64,000 nucleotides of DNA from Phylloscopus collybita (GCA_027886175.1 JAJNNQ010000009.1:17519501-17583500), one strand, 5' to 3'. Positions 47,328 through 61,418 are shown, numbered from the stretch's first letter. The notes: generated by a model from the letters alone, not told the origin. Made by a program: numbers and translations.

Positions 47328-50300
47328 GGAAACACCCTATGGCTGTGCTGGGCTGTACACAGAAAAATTTCTAGGAATTGACCATGCCTGATATTCAGTG
47401 TCCAACATTCAACAGATAAAAAGGATTCAAAAAGTAGGAGTTGCTCAAACTTTCCTAAATGGGATCAGGGATCTTACCTGTGTCACTGCAATCTTGATAT
47501 CAGTATCTGTGACTTCTCACCAAGCAGTCCTATGGGGAACGCTGTTTAAAAATGTGACATCTTCACAGGCAAAACTCAGATTTTCAGATGTTGAATGCAA
47601 ACACTTGATTTGATCCTTTCCTTCATCTACTAAGCCATCGTTTTTTTATTCAGAGGCATTATTTTGAATACATTTATTATATCATAATTATTATGAATCT
47701 GAAACATAATTTTTATCTCTTCAAAAGCATTTCTCCCCATTCAGCTGGCCTTAAAATGTGTTGCTATGCTGTAACTTGAGACGAATGAAACAAGAATCAA
47801 GGTGATAAGAATTAGTGAAGTGAGCTCAACTCATGGAGAACCCAAGTCAGACACAGATTACTTTAGATATGGGGGAATGTCTCTAATATGAGCTCAAGTC
47901 AAAGAGATAAACTGAGTCCATTTATAATGAATAGTTAACCTGTAGCACTTAATGCTACTACAGTTTTGTTCTTAGCAACATACTTGCTCAATCTTTTCCT
48001 TTAATTTCATAGGAAATAATCTAGTTTTACTTGAAAAAATAAAACATGTTAGATGTTTTGCAAATTAACATTTTTGAACTATATCAAAACCTACACCCAG
48101 AAATAGGCTGCTTTGATGTCACATACACCTATGAATAATAAGGTACTGAAAGAAATTAATTGAAAATTAAGTACCTCACTATCAGGCAGACCTGAGTCAT
48201 TCTGCTCTGGGTATTCCTTGTGTTCAAACAATGCATTTAGAAAACATGGGTAGGAATAATCTTTTCTCTTAAAGAGCAAGTTTTTGAGAACTCAAAGCAA
48301 ATAGTGTATATTGACTATGAAAATCATATAGAAATAATCAAATTAGAATTCTAACACTGAAACATAATGGTATTGTATATTTTATTATGGGGACTACTGA
48401 TGCTTAGAAAAAATGCTTTTAATGATTATTTTTCTGCAAGATATTTAAGATTAAAGTCAACTAAAATATTGTAACAATCATTGTCAGCTTGCAATATATA
48501 TAAATGAAAATTACTATATTTTATCTTTAGAATAAAACTTAGGTTAGAAAACAGCCATTGCATCAAAGATATTTTCCAGAAATGAATACATGACTGGATG
48601 TAAGCATGTACTAAACTTTCACCACAAAAGAGGAAAATTTTCACTGAACAAAACAGCAATTATTTAGTAGTTTTCATTTCATAAATACAGTTTCAGTGAA
48701 AATAGAGCTGTCAACATGAGGCATGTCTTCAAGATGTTTTAGGAAGTTATGGAAGTGCTACTAAATTTTACAAAAATTTGCAATGGTAAAGAGCTGTGAA
48801 ATAATGTTAAGCTAAGGTTAGAGGTTTTCTTGTTGATAGGAACTGGCTTTTGGTAACCGTCTTCCCTTTCACAAATTATTTAACCATTTTAAAAACTGCC
48901 TACATGCTGAAATGCTCTATTAGCTGAAAATATGCATGATAACTTCATAATAATTGGAGACCTCTTGTCATTTTTTAATTACTTTCATGATAGCAACTAC
49001 AGGTGTGAATGATCCGTTACTGACAGATACTGTTAACACTGACCTAAACGGGTTCAAGACCACAGGAGGAAATTTTAATATCCTTTGTGAATGTTGCTCA
49101 GAAGAACTTCTTTTTACCAAAATTAGTGTGGAGGGGATTTTTGCTTTGTTTTGTTTCTTTGTGGGTTTTTGTTTGTCTTATTTCTCCTTTTCCTGCAAGG
49201 GAACAGATCTTTAGTGGGCTCTGATTTTAAAATCGGAGGAAGGAAGGGAACTTGACATTGATCTCAAGAAAACTAAATCTTACCTTAGGTTATAAGTCAG
49301 TAGGCAGCAATATTTCAGACAGAAATTAGGAATGGTCACATTAAAATTATCTGCTGTGTGAGAAAGTGTGACCTACTGAAAGCACTGTCACTCTAATGAA
49401 CAGTATGCAATGCATGTTTGTTTTTATCTGGATAAAATAACCCACATTTTAATTTGCCATATTCCTTGGGATGCAGGACACACAAAACTTGGGCAAAATT
49501 TCAGTTCCAATTCGCACATTAATGAAAAGAAACATTCATGCATCATACATAATTTAAAACACTAAAGTATGAAGCATCTGTTCAATGCAGTTAGGATTGT
49601 CTTGTGTCCTCCACATGCATATTTCTCACTTGTATAAATGGATAATATTGAGATTAATTGATGTTTCTTTAAGAAAATGAGCAGGTGCTAGAGTTTATTA
49701 TGTTCTTTATCAATTTTAGAAAGGCATAATGACTTTTTCTTAAGGACTATATTTTTATAAAATATAAAAATTCTTCGCCTTTTTTTCAGTGCTCTGCATG
49801 ATATAACTGTCAGAGCATTCTATAAATAAAACATGTCCATAAATACTTCATAAGGATGAGGCTTCCACATCAGCTTGTGAATACAATAAGAGTTTTAATA
49901 TTAAAAAATTCTAGTAATTTTATTTTTTGCCTTACATGATTTTAAAAGAAAAAAAAATTAAAAATATATCTGTAGGAAAGATGACATAAAATTTAAAATG
50001 TCTAATTCCATGCTTGCCTTCAATATTTTAGGGTCATTTATGCCTGCATATATTCAATGGAGAATATCTGTGGGCTAATATTCTTCAATTCCAGAGTAAA
50101 CAACATCTCCATTGTCTGTCAGTATATTCCAAAACCACCGTCTTCAGAACTGGGAGAGCACCCTGTTCCTTCATCTTGAGCAGTACCTATATATTAAGGA
50201 GTTGTTTATCTCTCTGACTAAATAGCAAAATAAAGCCCAACAATATGAACAGATCAATCATGAAGAGCTAGTGGAACAATCAGCACCATTCAATAAACTG
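47328..50300. other. Gene-free DNA between the inverted 160-bp repeats
   Basis: About 3 kb of AT-rich sequence with no ORF above 86 codons and no named repeat. Confidence 0.55.
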
Positions 50301-50460
50301 AAATAACTGGAAACAAGACAAAGTGCTGCTGGGATTAAAGAATGAAAAAAGAAAAAGAATAAGAATGAGATCATGGAATGGGGAGCAGTATCAAGGACAG
50401 CAAAAACTGGACGCGAGTTTTCACTTCAACACCATGATAAGATTGTGAGCTACTTTAAAA
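50301..50460 (+). repeat. 160-bp repeat, right copy of an inverted pair
   Basis: Reverse complement of 47168-47327 at about 95.6% identity. It runs from AAATAACTGGAAACAAGAC to GAGCTACTTTAAAA, with an A-rich core. No target duplication is clear. Confidence 0.9.
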
Positions 50461-52002
50461 TCTGAACAGGAATAATTAATAAGGCAGGAAATTAGTAGCA
50501 TTTATTCTGATGTTAAATAGTAAAATCTCCGCTTTGTTCATTGTAGTGAGGCCATTAATGGAATAGTGCATTGTGTCCCAGACTTCATAGAGAATATGGA
50601 AAACTGGGGGATACAAAAAAAAAAAAGGAACTATCCAAATGCATGAATTCTGGGAAGTTTGAGGTATTTAATTTTTTTGATTCATTAACAGGAATTCAGT
50701 AATGTCTAATCACAGTCCATTCATATTATGATGCTGCATTAGTGCAGCAGTTTAAGAGCTATAGTTAGACAGATTTACCAAATAAAGTTGAACTTTTTAG
50801 CACACAGAATTAGTTGCTGGAACAAATCTCGTATGACAGGATTGGTCTTACTCAAAATGTTTAATTCAAAGTATATGTCTCTTTTAAAAGATACCATTTG
50901 AAGTGTTTGAAGTTGAGCTTTAAATCTCAAAAATAACATGAAAATCACTGGATGAAATTTTATGTCTCATAAAGTGTTCGGGCCTTCAAAATTATGAAAA
51001 CCAGCAGCTAATTTTTGGATCCTTCCTATGATGTTATTATTTATTATTTCTATTACTGCTGAAGATATCAGTTCTACCCAAAATCACGTATGCACAATGA
51101 AATAATAATAGTTTTAAAAAGAATGATGTAGAACAGATAAGAAAGAAAAGAAATAAATTTTTAATATTCCTGTAATTTATGTAATGTAGAGATGCTTCCA
51201 AGCAGTTCTAGATAACTTAGCTTACTTCTCTATCAACAGTTACCAAATTAAAGATTAGAGATCTTTGATGTTGTTGCAGTTACTGGTAGTATAGACATAA
51301 ATGCCCAGATTTATAGGAAAAAAAACCATATTGAATTACCTGGAAGATATTTATCATAAAATACCTGACCAAGGGAGGCAAGATAGTGTTTTGGCTGTTT
51401 GCCCAATATTGTAATCACTGCATCAGCAACTAAAGCATAATCATGAGTAATATTTCAAATTAGTTTTTTGCTTGCCTGCCTCTAATCCTCAGATAAGCAC
51501 ATTGCAGGTACAATTAAATATATACCACAATGGAGATACTGACAACCAACATAATAGTTTTGTTGTTACTTGCCAGACAAATTTTTCTAATTGTAGATAG
51601 TCTAGTAATTGCTACACTTTCAAAAATCATATAAACCCACTACAACCAACTGTAGTAAATATCATTTCTGAATGAGCAAAATGCAGACAAATGATAGGGA
51701 GCAAAACTAAAGAGCTTCTAATGTGAAATGTTACCTAAGGAAAACCAACATTCTGTCAGAAAGAAAATGGTCTGAGCAATCCTAAGCAGAAAGAAGAGGA
51801 ATGAGATGTTAGGTTACAAAGGAAGAGGTACTCAGCTTTACTTCATAGGACAGGAAAGGAAAGAAATTATGCCAGACTATGTTATTTAAAAATTATCTCC
51901 TTTAGCTGGAGTCTGAATACCTGAAAGATTTACTTCTCAACGAAGAGCTTAAATATTGAATAGAGTGGTAAAAAATTCCATTTTTTTAATTTAAATTATT
52001 TT
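50461..52002. other. Gene-free AT-rich DNA
   Basis: Nothing recognised. Confidence 0.55.
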
Positions 52003-52260
52003 CATAGATTTATAGAATATCTCAAGTTGGAAGGGACTCATTGGCATCATCAATGAACTCCCTGCTCCTTGCAGGACTACTTAAAATCAAATTATATGAT
52101 GAACAGTGTAGCCCAGATGCTTATTGAACTCTGACAGGCTTGACCACTTCCCTGGGAAGCCTGTTCCAGTGACAGACTACAGTCTCAGTGAAGAATCTAT
52201 TTGGTTATTCTCTATGTTGCTAAAATTCTGTTTTCTATTTAACCTGATATCTTCTATTTT
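52003..52260 (-). mobile_element. CR1 LINE 3' end, minus strand
   Basis: ATAGAATATCTCAAGTTGGA, then AAGGGACTCATTGGCATCAT, TTGAACTCTGACAGGCTTG and CCACTTCCCTGGGAAGCCTG, the reversed 3' region of a CR1 subfamily different from the copies at 6527 and 17765. Confidence 0.8.
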
Positions 52261-55200
52261 CACAGAAGTCCATAAACTTGCATTGATGAGGCAGTGCAGG
52301 TTTCAGGACTTGCCTGGGTCATTCACAGCCTGAGCTAATTTAATTGTGGTTTTGTGTATGTGTAACTGTTTTGGTAGTAAGCAGACTCACAAGGATGACC
52401 AGTGTGTTACAAAGCTGCTGGTGCTGCACATGATTTTATCTTCCTATCTCACCCAAGACACAATTTTGATTTTTCATAACAGAGATTTAGAGTTCTTTCC
52501 ATTGTGCAAGGGTCATCCTAATTTTACAAATATCCATCATGTGGCTCTCTTCTTGCCCTGCATAATGACATTATACAAGTGAAATTGTTCCTTCAGGGAT
52601 TTTTGTACTACAACATTGACCTTGCGTGTGCTTGTGCCTCTGTGTCAGGGCAGTTGTAGAAAAACCTCTGGCACAACCAAAAGATATCTTAGTCATAAAT
52701 TTGAACTTATGTATTTTTTAATACTTCAGTGTTTCTACAATGTCATTCTCTTTTCAAATGCTTTGAACTTTCTACTTAGTAACTAGATGATAATCTGTTC
52801 TAGTCCAAGGGGTACTGAATATTTGAAACCTGCTACCACTTGCTTACACCCTTGTCAAATTACATCATTTGCACATGACATTTTCTAGTTTAGTACTTCC
52901 TTTCTAAATTTTTTTTTTTTTTAAAGTTAAACAAGTTATTTGCTTGCCCTAAATCTTTGGAGAGTTTTTTTTTGGGTCTTGATATTGACTGATCAAGTAC
53001 AGGATTCATTTCCATAAATTTATATTCTGAGTCAATGTCCTCCAAGCTACATGCTGGCATCACTCCATCCACATAGTAGATTTGTACAACAATAGGTGGT
53101 TGAGACAGGTGCTATCAACGTGTTCCATTTGCAAACATTTTTTATTTTTATATTTTTTATTAACATCCAAGACGAGTGCATGAACTTTCAATTTATTTCT
53201 TAATAATAGGTTATTAAGGACAAGGCTAACGATGAGATTTTGATGATAAATCATCATGATGATTAATCATCATGATGATGATTTACTTACTACTAGAAAA
53301 GAAAATGACTCATATTTTAAAGGGAGACATTTATTTCTAAAAGTAAATATTCGTCACCAAAAACAACAACAACAAAAAACAAACAAACAACCCAACCATT
53401 CTAAATCATTGAGTTTTTTTAAATAATGTGAGATACCAATAAGAGCAGGAATAAATAATGAAATAAGTGCTAGACTAAAATATGTCTGAACAAAATACGA
53501 ATTTATACTTCCTGGTAGAATTACAGATCCATTCCACCTGGTTAAGTGACCAGACTAGTTCAACAATTTCAAGTAATAGCTAAAATACAGAAGCCTGTTT
53601 TATTTCACTAGTTGCTTAGATAATGCTGTAATATCAACACTATTACTTTGATCATCTTTAATAATGTACTCATTATTACCTGAGATTACCTCGTAGTGTG
53701 GCTGCTTGTTTTCTTCTCAAGGTACAAAGCATCGTGACACAAGCAAGTTGTCAAGGAGTTGATAAGATTCTAAAGTAGTGACTATACATACTCTTGGCCT
53801 GAGAAAAGAATAGAAACTAAATTAGACTCAGAACACAAGTGGATCAGAACAGAAAAGAGGAGAACAGGGCATAGTTCACTTTTCCATTTTAATAACCTTA
53901 CATTAGGAAAAGTCTTACAGCAACTGTAGTTAGGTCAAAAAAATGCTAAACTACTTACATACATACTAAACCCAGCTCAGGAATTCTGAGAGTAAAGAAT
54001 ATTGTAGGTACTTTCCCTAATTTTCTCTTATTTGGGAAATCACAGTGCTTAGAAAAAAACATAGATAGAAGTGGAACCTTTATGTTTTCTGGATGTATGC
54101 TGGACAAAGGATAGAGAGACTTTTGTTTTGTGAAAAGCTTTGTATGAGTTCTATTTAAGTTGCAGTTCTTATTTTAATTAAAATGATATTTCCTAAAATA
54201 ATTTATTAATTTGTAAAACAAAACAATGCTTGAACTGTTTTGAAACATGCTAATTATACATTCTTCAGTGGAATATTAAAAAATAACTACTCAGAAATAC
54301 AAGCACAAGGATAATACTGTGGAATGTCAGTGACAGAAAGAAAGAAGGGCAAATCTCATGAAAGGTTCCAGAAGACCATATGTTATATCAATGAATATGT
54401 TTGAGAATAGAGACACAATTAGTCAGTATCACCCTCATACTGAAACACACAGGAAGTTTCAGCATTCAGGGTTGTATGTGCCATCTCAGCAGAGCCATAT
54501 GGAGAAAGATGATCACCTTCCTGCTCTGTTATACTGCCATTTTGCTTTGCAAGCTGGTGTTTAAATTGCTGCCCACACACTACTCATTTGGGTGACAGTA
54601 CTGAATATGTTTATGCCAACTCTGTTTCAGTTTATTATTCCTTAGAGGTATCTGCTTACATTTTCTATAGCGAGATCTCAGGACTAACCAAATTCATGTT
54701 ACAAATTATAACACAATGAAAACCACAAATCATAAAAGAAAAAAGAAAAAATGGTTGAAATGTATCTTTACTACAAAAATCCTTCTTGAATAATTACAGG
54801 CACAGAAAATGTTCCTTTGATGGATTCATGGAGAATTTAATTTTGTAGGACCCTGTGTTTCTTTCAAATCATTTGAGACAGGCACCTCTGTAGATATTTA
54901 TTGTTCTTCAAAAGATTTCTGGCTCATTGTCATGGAATTCAATGAATACTAATTGTATTTTTTTTTTTATCATACTGCTGTTAGAACACAAATCTTTGTC
55001 TCCAAATCTTCATCAAGATTTATGATGATTTGGCATTGTCATCTCTAATTGGGTTTTATGATAACTGCTGTTCCGAGAATTGCCAGTACATCATGCCAAT
55101 GCACGCTCAAACCATACTGTTTATGCAATGACATTGCCAATTCAGGTAATGTCATTGACAATAAACTGTCATCTGTTTCAGTAATCTGTAAAAGAGCATC

Positions 55201-56079
55201 TGATGTTCTATGTAAATATATGTTACATTCTCTTGTGTTTACTATATTAATAGTAGAAATGAATAATTTCATATGTTGCAGCATAAATCAGAAGGAAAAA
55301 ATTAAAGGAAAAAATGTGCTATGGTTATCAGCAAAGATTAGTTTTAATTTTTTCTTATTACTTTTAAAAATTATCTAAAGAAATATACCTTAATTTATCT
55401 ATGATAACGTAGACACGACAAAGCCAATAACATTGATTTTATTGAATTACTCCATGAGATAATAATACCACCCACCAAAAAACACATTTATTATACATTA
55501 CATTATTACCTTATATTTAAAAGTGGCTATTTATTATTCAGAGATCCTCAGTCTGAACACAATAATTTAATTTATCAGTTGATTACATAAAAAGAGAATG
55601 GCTCTATTAAATACCATAAGGAATTCCAGACCAGATTTTAGTTGCTATGTAATATCATAGATACAGTAACCTTAATGGAGATTCAGTGGCACACATTGTT
55701 AAAAAAGGCTTTTTATTGCACACATGACTAAAATATTGACCATGATGGTACATGAGGGTAACATTTAATTCCTTTATGGTACTGAAACACAAGAAAATGA
55801 GGAGAGAGAGTAGGAGAACAAAGCTACAAGATAAGGGACTGTGGCAGAAAAGGAAGAAGTCAGAAAGGAGAAAAAGGAAAAAAAAGTGGAAATAAATAAA
55901 ATTTAGAATCTTGATCAGTTCCTATTTGGTTTAAGGTCAAACATTTATAGTAGAGGTAATTTCACCAGCTTTTTTTAGAGATATTGAAGGGCAACCCTTG
56001 ATTTTGAAGATTGTAACAGATAAAGGTTTTGTATGATTTCTTCTGCAGGATGCAGAAAAAAACCTTATGCACACCTTGA
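52261..56079. other. Gene-free AT-rich DNA
   Basis: Contains a near-palindrome at 53247 and (CAA)n/(CAAA)n at about 53360-53391. No coding signal. Confidence 0.55.
53247..53285. repeat. 39-bp near-perfect palindrome
   Basis: Built from two AATCATCATGATGATT-type units, each itself a palindrome, meeting at TTAA. The second unit has one extra GAT. It could form a cruciform. Confidence 0.9.
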
Positions 56080-56590
56080 TCTGATTTGCTTAGTCTTGGC
56101 TAACAGCCAAACTCCCACCCAGCTGCCCGCCACCCATCTCTGGGAAAGAAAACAGTGGCGAAAAGAGGGAGAGCAGGAATGTCAGGTGTTGGGACAAAAA
56201 TGAGGAGATCATTTACAACTTAGCATTGCAGGAAAAGCAGACCTGGCTTCAGGAAAATTGACTATATTTATTGTCAATTACAATAAATATTTAGTTATAG
56301 ATTTGGGTAGTGGGAAACAAAAAGACAATCATTAAATCTTTCCCTGTTCTGTCCCTTTTCCCAGTCACATCTTCAGTCCTTCACTCCAGTCTCCTGTCCT
56401 CCTCACCTTACTGTTGCCACTGGCTTGTTGGTGGTCTTTTCAGCAAGGAATCAGGCAGTGCAGGAGGAGGGGATTACGGTCAGCTCATGCTAGTTTCTCT
56501 CTGTCATTCCTTCCTCCTCAAACTTTTCCTCTGTTCCAGTGCAAATCTTGTGGGAGACATAATATGGAAAGTAGATCCAACTAACAAGAG
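56080..56590 (-). mobile_element. LTR-like interspersed repeat, minus strand
   Basis: TTTACAACTTAGCATTGCAG, CAGGAAAATTGACTATATTT, then a C/T-rich block with GGTCAGCTCATGC and TCCTTCCTCCTCAAACTTTT and GTTCCAGTGCA resemble a common bird ERV-derived repeat read in reverse. Ends are approximate and family naming is from memory. Confidence 0.5.
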
Positions 56591-59500
56591 CAAGACAAGC
56601 ACATATATAAATAGGGAAAATGGGGAAAAAAATATAGTTCCTAAATAAATTATAGTAAAAATAAAAAAAGGAGAATGTTTTATGAAATGGAGACAAAGAG
56701 AAAAGAAGGAAGCAGTGAAATGTAGACAAGCAAACAGGAATTCTAATAAAATGATGTGCTAATCATATGTGTAATTAATATCTGTATTTTAGGCACATGT
56801 CAGAGTAGGAACCTGAGAAAAAAAAATATAATGATTTTAAATCAGTGGTTGCTTTTGACTTTTTTGAGAATAACATAATTACATAAATGCTTCATATCCT
56901 TTTTTTTTTAAGATGAAATCTGTGAAGCTCTTACTGCACTCCTTAATAAGCTAAACAATTTTCCTAAGACATCTGGGGGAAACAAAATTGAAATCCTAAA
57001 GGTGATAATTAGACAAGCACAGTGATTTGTCTGATGTAGCACATTGCAAATATTAGAAATATCATAAAATCATGCCAAGAGGGCAAATGAATAGAAAGCT
57101 TTAGTCTGCACTTTAGAACATTTAAATCCCCTAGAACTGATGAAATATCAAATTACTGCACTAAAATTCTGAGGCTTTCTCATTTGGAGGAACAAACAAA
57201 ACACGCTATACAGGATACTGTAGGACAGTGTATAAGCAAAACTGCACTGAAATTCAGGCAGTTATATATGCACAGCTTTAAAAAGCACCTGTTGTTCTAT
57301 GTCAGGTTTAAATCAGGCTGGCAAAGAAGTACCAAACAGCTTGTCACTCACTGCTCCCTTACTGTGGAGCAGAGTCAGGAGGATTCTACTACTGATTCAT
57401 TTGGTAAAGCTGGACTCATTTTAATTTTTAGGCTTCAGTTTTCCCATTTGAAATACAGTATGACTTAAACTTATACATAAATATACCGCCCATCCAAAAT
57501 TTTTTAGATAAGAATCAGTTTCTGCATGGCCTCATCTTTTTATTGTCTAAACTAACTTTCCAGGAAGCCTAAACATGCACTTTTTGCAAACTACCTACAG
57601 ATGAAAATATTCTCTCTTTCTTTTTTCTTGTATTTTCATTTAATTTTCTCCTGTGGTTCTGACTCAATAGGACTGGCTGGTGAAGGTGTCAGCAGGTGCT
57701 TCTTGAAAGCTTTTTCTGCAGAACAAAGGAACAGGAGTTTCTTACTGCTAGTATATGTCAAATATATTTAGGTTATCAACATACCAAGTACTTAGTGTTG
57801 CTGTTCATGTGTAGACTTTTACAAGTCTGCATTAACAAAGTTAGAAATTCTGAGGCGGTATCTCCCCATTCCCACTAAAAATTATTGACATTTCCTCCAC
57901 TACAAAGTGAGATCAACATGGGTACAGGAATAAATAATTCTTTGAAGACAAAGTGTGAGCGAAATACACTTGAAGATTTTTTTCCAGTTTGGATCAAGCC
58001 TGCTCCATCATCAGAGCAGTAAAGCAATGAATTAAAAAAAAAAAAAAAAAAGGACAAGAAACCACAAAAGTGCCAAAAGAAAAGCAATAGAGAACACCGC
58101 CCTCTAAGCAATTACAGAAAATGAGAAAACTTCTAAAAGAGAATACAAATCTACTTACTTATACTGTTATTTTGGAATGAGCAAAACCAATCACCATTTC
58201 TGCATTGTGTATTCCTGTTTATTGGATCATGCAATCTCATTTCTTATTTGTGAATGCTTTTTCTGACCTGTGGTTTGTATGTTTTATTGCTACATTGCAT
58301 ATTTAGGAGAAGAATATTTGTTGTATTACCTGGAAAAAGTTTCAAGTGGCTATTTTGGGGCTTATTTTACCAGTTATGTGAGGAAAAATCAAGGATTTTA
58401 CTGAACAGACTCCAGCAGTGCACAGATACCTTCCATATTCAGAGGTGCCCTGGAGCTGTGTTTAAACAGTTATCTAGGTTCCATAGAAAAATGATGTGCT
58501 GAAGTGGAGTGTTTGATTCTGCCTTGTAAACAAAGGTGTCTAGTGCCACCTGAGATGACCTGAAAGATTTAAGTGTGGCTGACATATCTGACAAAGAGCC
58601 TACAGGAGATGTGTGCCACTCTGGACTCAGAGATGGACATCAGGAAGGATATCCTAAAGCAATTCAAATGGATGTCGACTTCTTGTCAACAGTCAGCAAG
58701 GAGCAAATGAACTGAACCCATTGTGTCAATACCTTGTGCACTGAAATGACACCTATAGGGAGGTTAGGCTCTGAGCACTTTCATATACATAAAGGGAGCG
58801 AAATGTGGAAATGTATGCTTCTGGAAGAGAACCTATTTTTGTGAAATGTACAGAGTGACAGAAAATGACGGTGTGAAGAGTAATTTAGAAAGAGAGGATA
58901 ATTCTGTACATCTGGAGTGTTTCAGAGTTTGAAAGATTTGGGATTAAAGGAAATTAACCAACAGTAGACAAAGAAAAAATAATCCCCAAAGCACTTTTAA
59001 GAACCAAGTGAAAAGTGACATAGAGAGGATGTTAAAATGACTCTAAACTGCTGCTATTACCATCCTGATGGAATGAAAAATATGAAACTAAATTTGTCTC
59101 CTCAGGACAGACTGATACAGTAGCCCTGATGAAAGAGTGTCAAACTTTATTTAGTACAGTTCTCTTAGAAACAAATTTGGCTGTGAATTTTTGAGTACCA
59201 GTGGCTCATAGCTGTTCCTTTTCTTCAGCTGCTGCAAGGGTCATGGAGAAAAGACCTTCAGGCTTGCAGAACATTTGGCTGCTGGAAATATTATGGTATT
59301 TTTCCTTGACTAAGTCAGTAAAAAGAAAAACTAGTCAATGAAGAATGAGAGTGCTTTTGTTTCATCTTTCTTTTTCCCATGACATTGACAGCACTTTTTT
59401 TTTTCTTTTTTTTCACTTTTTTTTTTAAATTAAACTCAAACTAGGCCAAAAAAGGAAGTAAAGGAAATGCAGTTTGAAAAAGACTCTGGACAAAATGTAT

Positions 59501-60896
59501 CTGTCCTCTGACATAAGTCTAAATTCTACAGTTTATATAAAACAGGTTTTCTAGTTTATTTGTGAGTTCCTCTCAGAAATAGTAATTGTTCACATTTTAC
59601 ATAGGAAATGGTAGCATGTAACTTTGCAGTATTTACTGACAATCATAAAAAATGAAACACAAAACTATTTGAAATTTGATGGTGTTCTATGTCCGTGCCA
59701 TGTCTTGTCCAAAGAACACTGTAAAATATGCAGTGTTTGTTACTTTTTTCAAAGACCAAGTTTAAAGAAGAAATGAACTTCAAAACTGTAGTGGAATAGA
59801 AAGTGATATTTTGAATACTATCTGTCTCATGACACCAGCAGAGAAACCAGAATTAATTCTCTAAGCTTCAAAATAATTTGTTAAACTTCTACCAGTTCAA
59901 ACTGGTGAATGATAAATGTGGAAAAAACCATTTTGAGATAATGTACTTCAAATGACATCCTTATGAAAGGATAAATATAAAAAAGGATTTTTAAAACTGA
60001 GAACTCGAATTCTTTTGCAATGACTGTAAATTTATATCCTTCAGAATTGCTTTGCACAGTTTCAAATTGTTTGGATTCATAGACTGTTTAGAAATACATC
60101 AGTTTTCAAATAAAATCTTGGTTCTGAACTGAAAACACTTGCAAGAGACACACATAACTTTAAAAAGAATCAGTGAAACACAAGGAAAATATAGACAGTT
60201 CTTCCTTATTGAGCATAAAAAATTCTGACATAAAATCAAAATAAATTAAGTGCTTTTGTAGTATTTTTGATACTTGAATTTAAAGAAACAAAAATCTTAC
60301 CTATTGCAATGCATTGTTTAGACATTTGTCATTCTAAGTGCATCATTCAAATGGGCACTGAGGGTAATACACTGAGACTGCTCCTAGACAGGAAAGAGAT
60401 TCTATGAAATTCTTCCACAGAAAATAAATGTTTATGCTCTAGTTCTGGCCAGATTCCAATTTACATTTTCCTTTGATATTCTACAGTTGCAACTTTTGAC
60501 CTTGCAAAGGAAGAAATATTTCTCCATTTCTTTTTGTGCAAACTGGTTTATTGGGCTACTGCAGATCAGATGTCCCATTTCATCTAACAAATACTAGGAT
60601 TTCATCACTAGACAGAAACACATGATAAGCTTTGGGATACTTGGAAAGGAAATTACTACTTAGTTACTGAATGTTATTAAATTGTTCCTGATTTTAATTG
60701 TATATATTTTAAGTCCCCTAAATATTCCAGAATGCACAAACCTAAGCTAGATTTTTTCTAACTTATTTGTACATGTTATCATTATTTTAAAAGCAGCTTT
60801 TAAAACATGTGCAAAATCTGTTTTCTGTTTCTGACCAGCCAATCTTGTGCATGGTTGATAATAGTTTGTAAACTTGGTACCCTGTGTTTAAAACTG
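56591..60896. other. Gene-free AT-rich DNA
   Basis: No ORF above 94 codons; poly-A run at 58035 and poly-T runs near 59396. Nothing else recognised. Confidence 0.55.
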
Positions 60897-61418
60897 CTAC
60901 TTAGCTGGACCTAAAACAACTGCATGGGGCTGAAAACAACTTCTGTTGCATAAATGCAGATATATGGAGAAGCTTCTTACACAAGAAAAGAAGGTATAGG
61001 AGAAATTTTTCCATGCAAGTGCACCCTTCAAGGACAGAAGTATGGTGGTGTGGGATAGGGAAGTGCTCACCTTACTGCACCTCCCAAAGCTGGAGTCTTG
61101 AGGCCACAAATGCATCTGTTTGGCTCTCCCACTCCAGCCCATTGGGAGATCCATCCCAGCTACCAGCATGAAATTATCCATTTCTGATGCAGGATGACGT
61201 AGGATGCAGCTTTCCAGATCCACCACCAACCTGCCCAGCTTGCTCCCAGGGGGGTTCCGCAGCTCCTGACAGCCTGGAGAGCAAACCCATGCAAGGAAGC
61301 TGTCATGGCACATTGTATTCTTCTGCCACTCCTGCTCTGTCATCAGTGTCTTACATTGCATAAACATGTGTAAACTACGCTTTGTGTGTACATCCAACTT
61401 GTCTAAAATCAGAGACAT
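60897..61418 (-). CDS. Unrecognised 173-codon ORF, possible exon
   Basis: The longest open frame outside the ERV, ATG at 61418. I do not recognise the protein: no domain, no repeat, hydrophobic only near the C-terminus. The middle is GC-richer than its surroundings. On the minus strand GATTTTAG precedes 61402 and GTGCAGTAAG|GTGAGC ends at 61071, good acceptor and donor sites that would bound a 332-nt exon open in this frame. It could be a coding exon, a lncRNA exon, a retrocopy or chance. Confidence 0.2.
   Translation of the reverse strand: MSLILDKLDVHTKRSLHMFMQCKTLMTEQEWQKNTMCHDSFLAWVCSPGCQELRNPPGSKLGRLVVDLESCILRHPASEMDNFMLVAGMDLPMGWSGRAKQMHLWPQDSSFGRCSKVSTSLSHTTILLSLKGALAWKNFSYTFFSCVRSFSIYLHLCNRSCFQPHAVVLGPAK

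Noticed and set aside
57184..57468. 94-codon plus-strand ORF
   Set aside because: AT-rich surroundings, no known domain, length within chance.
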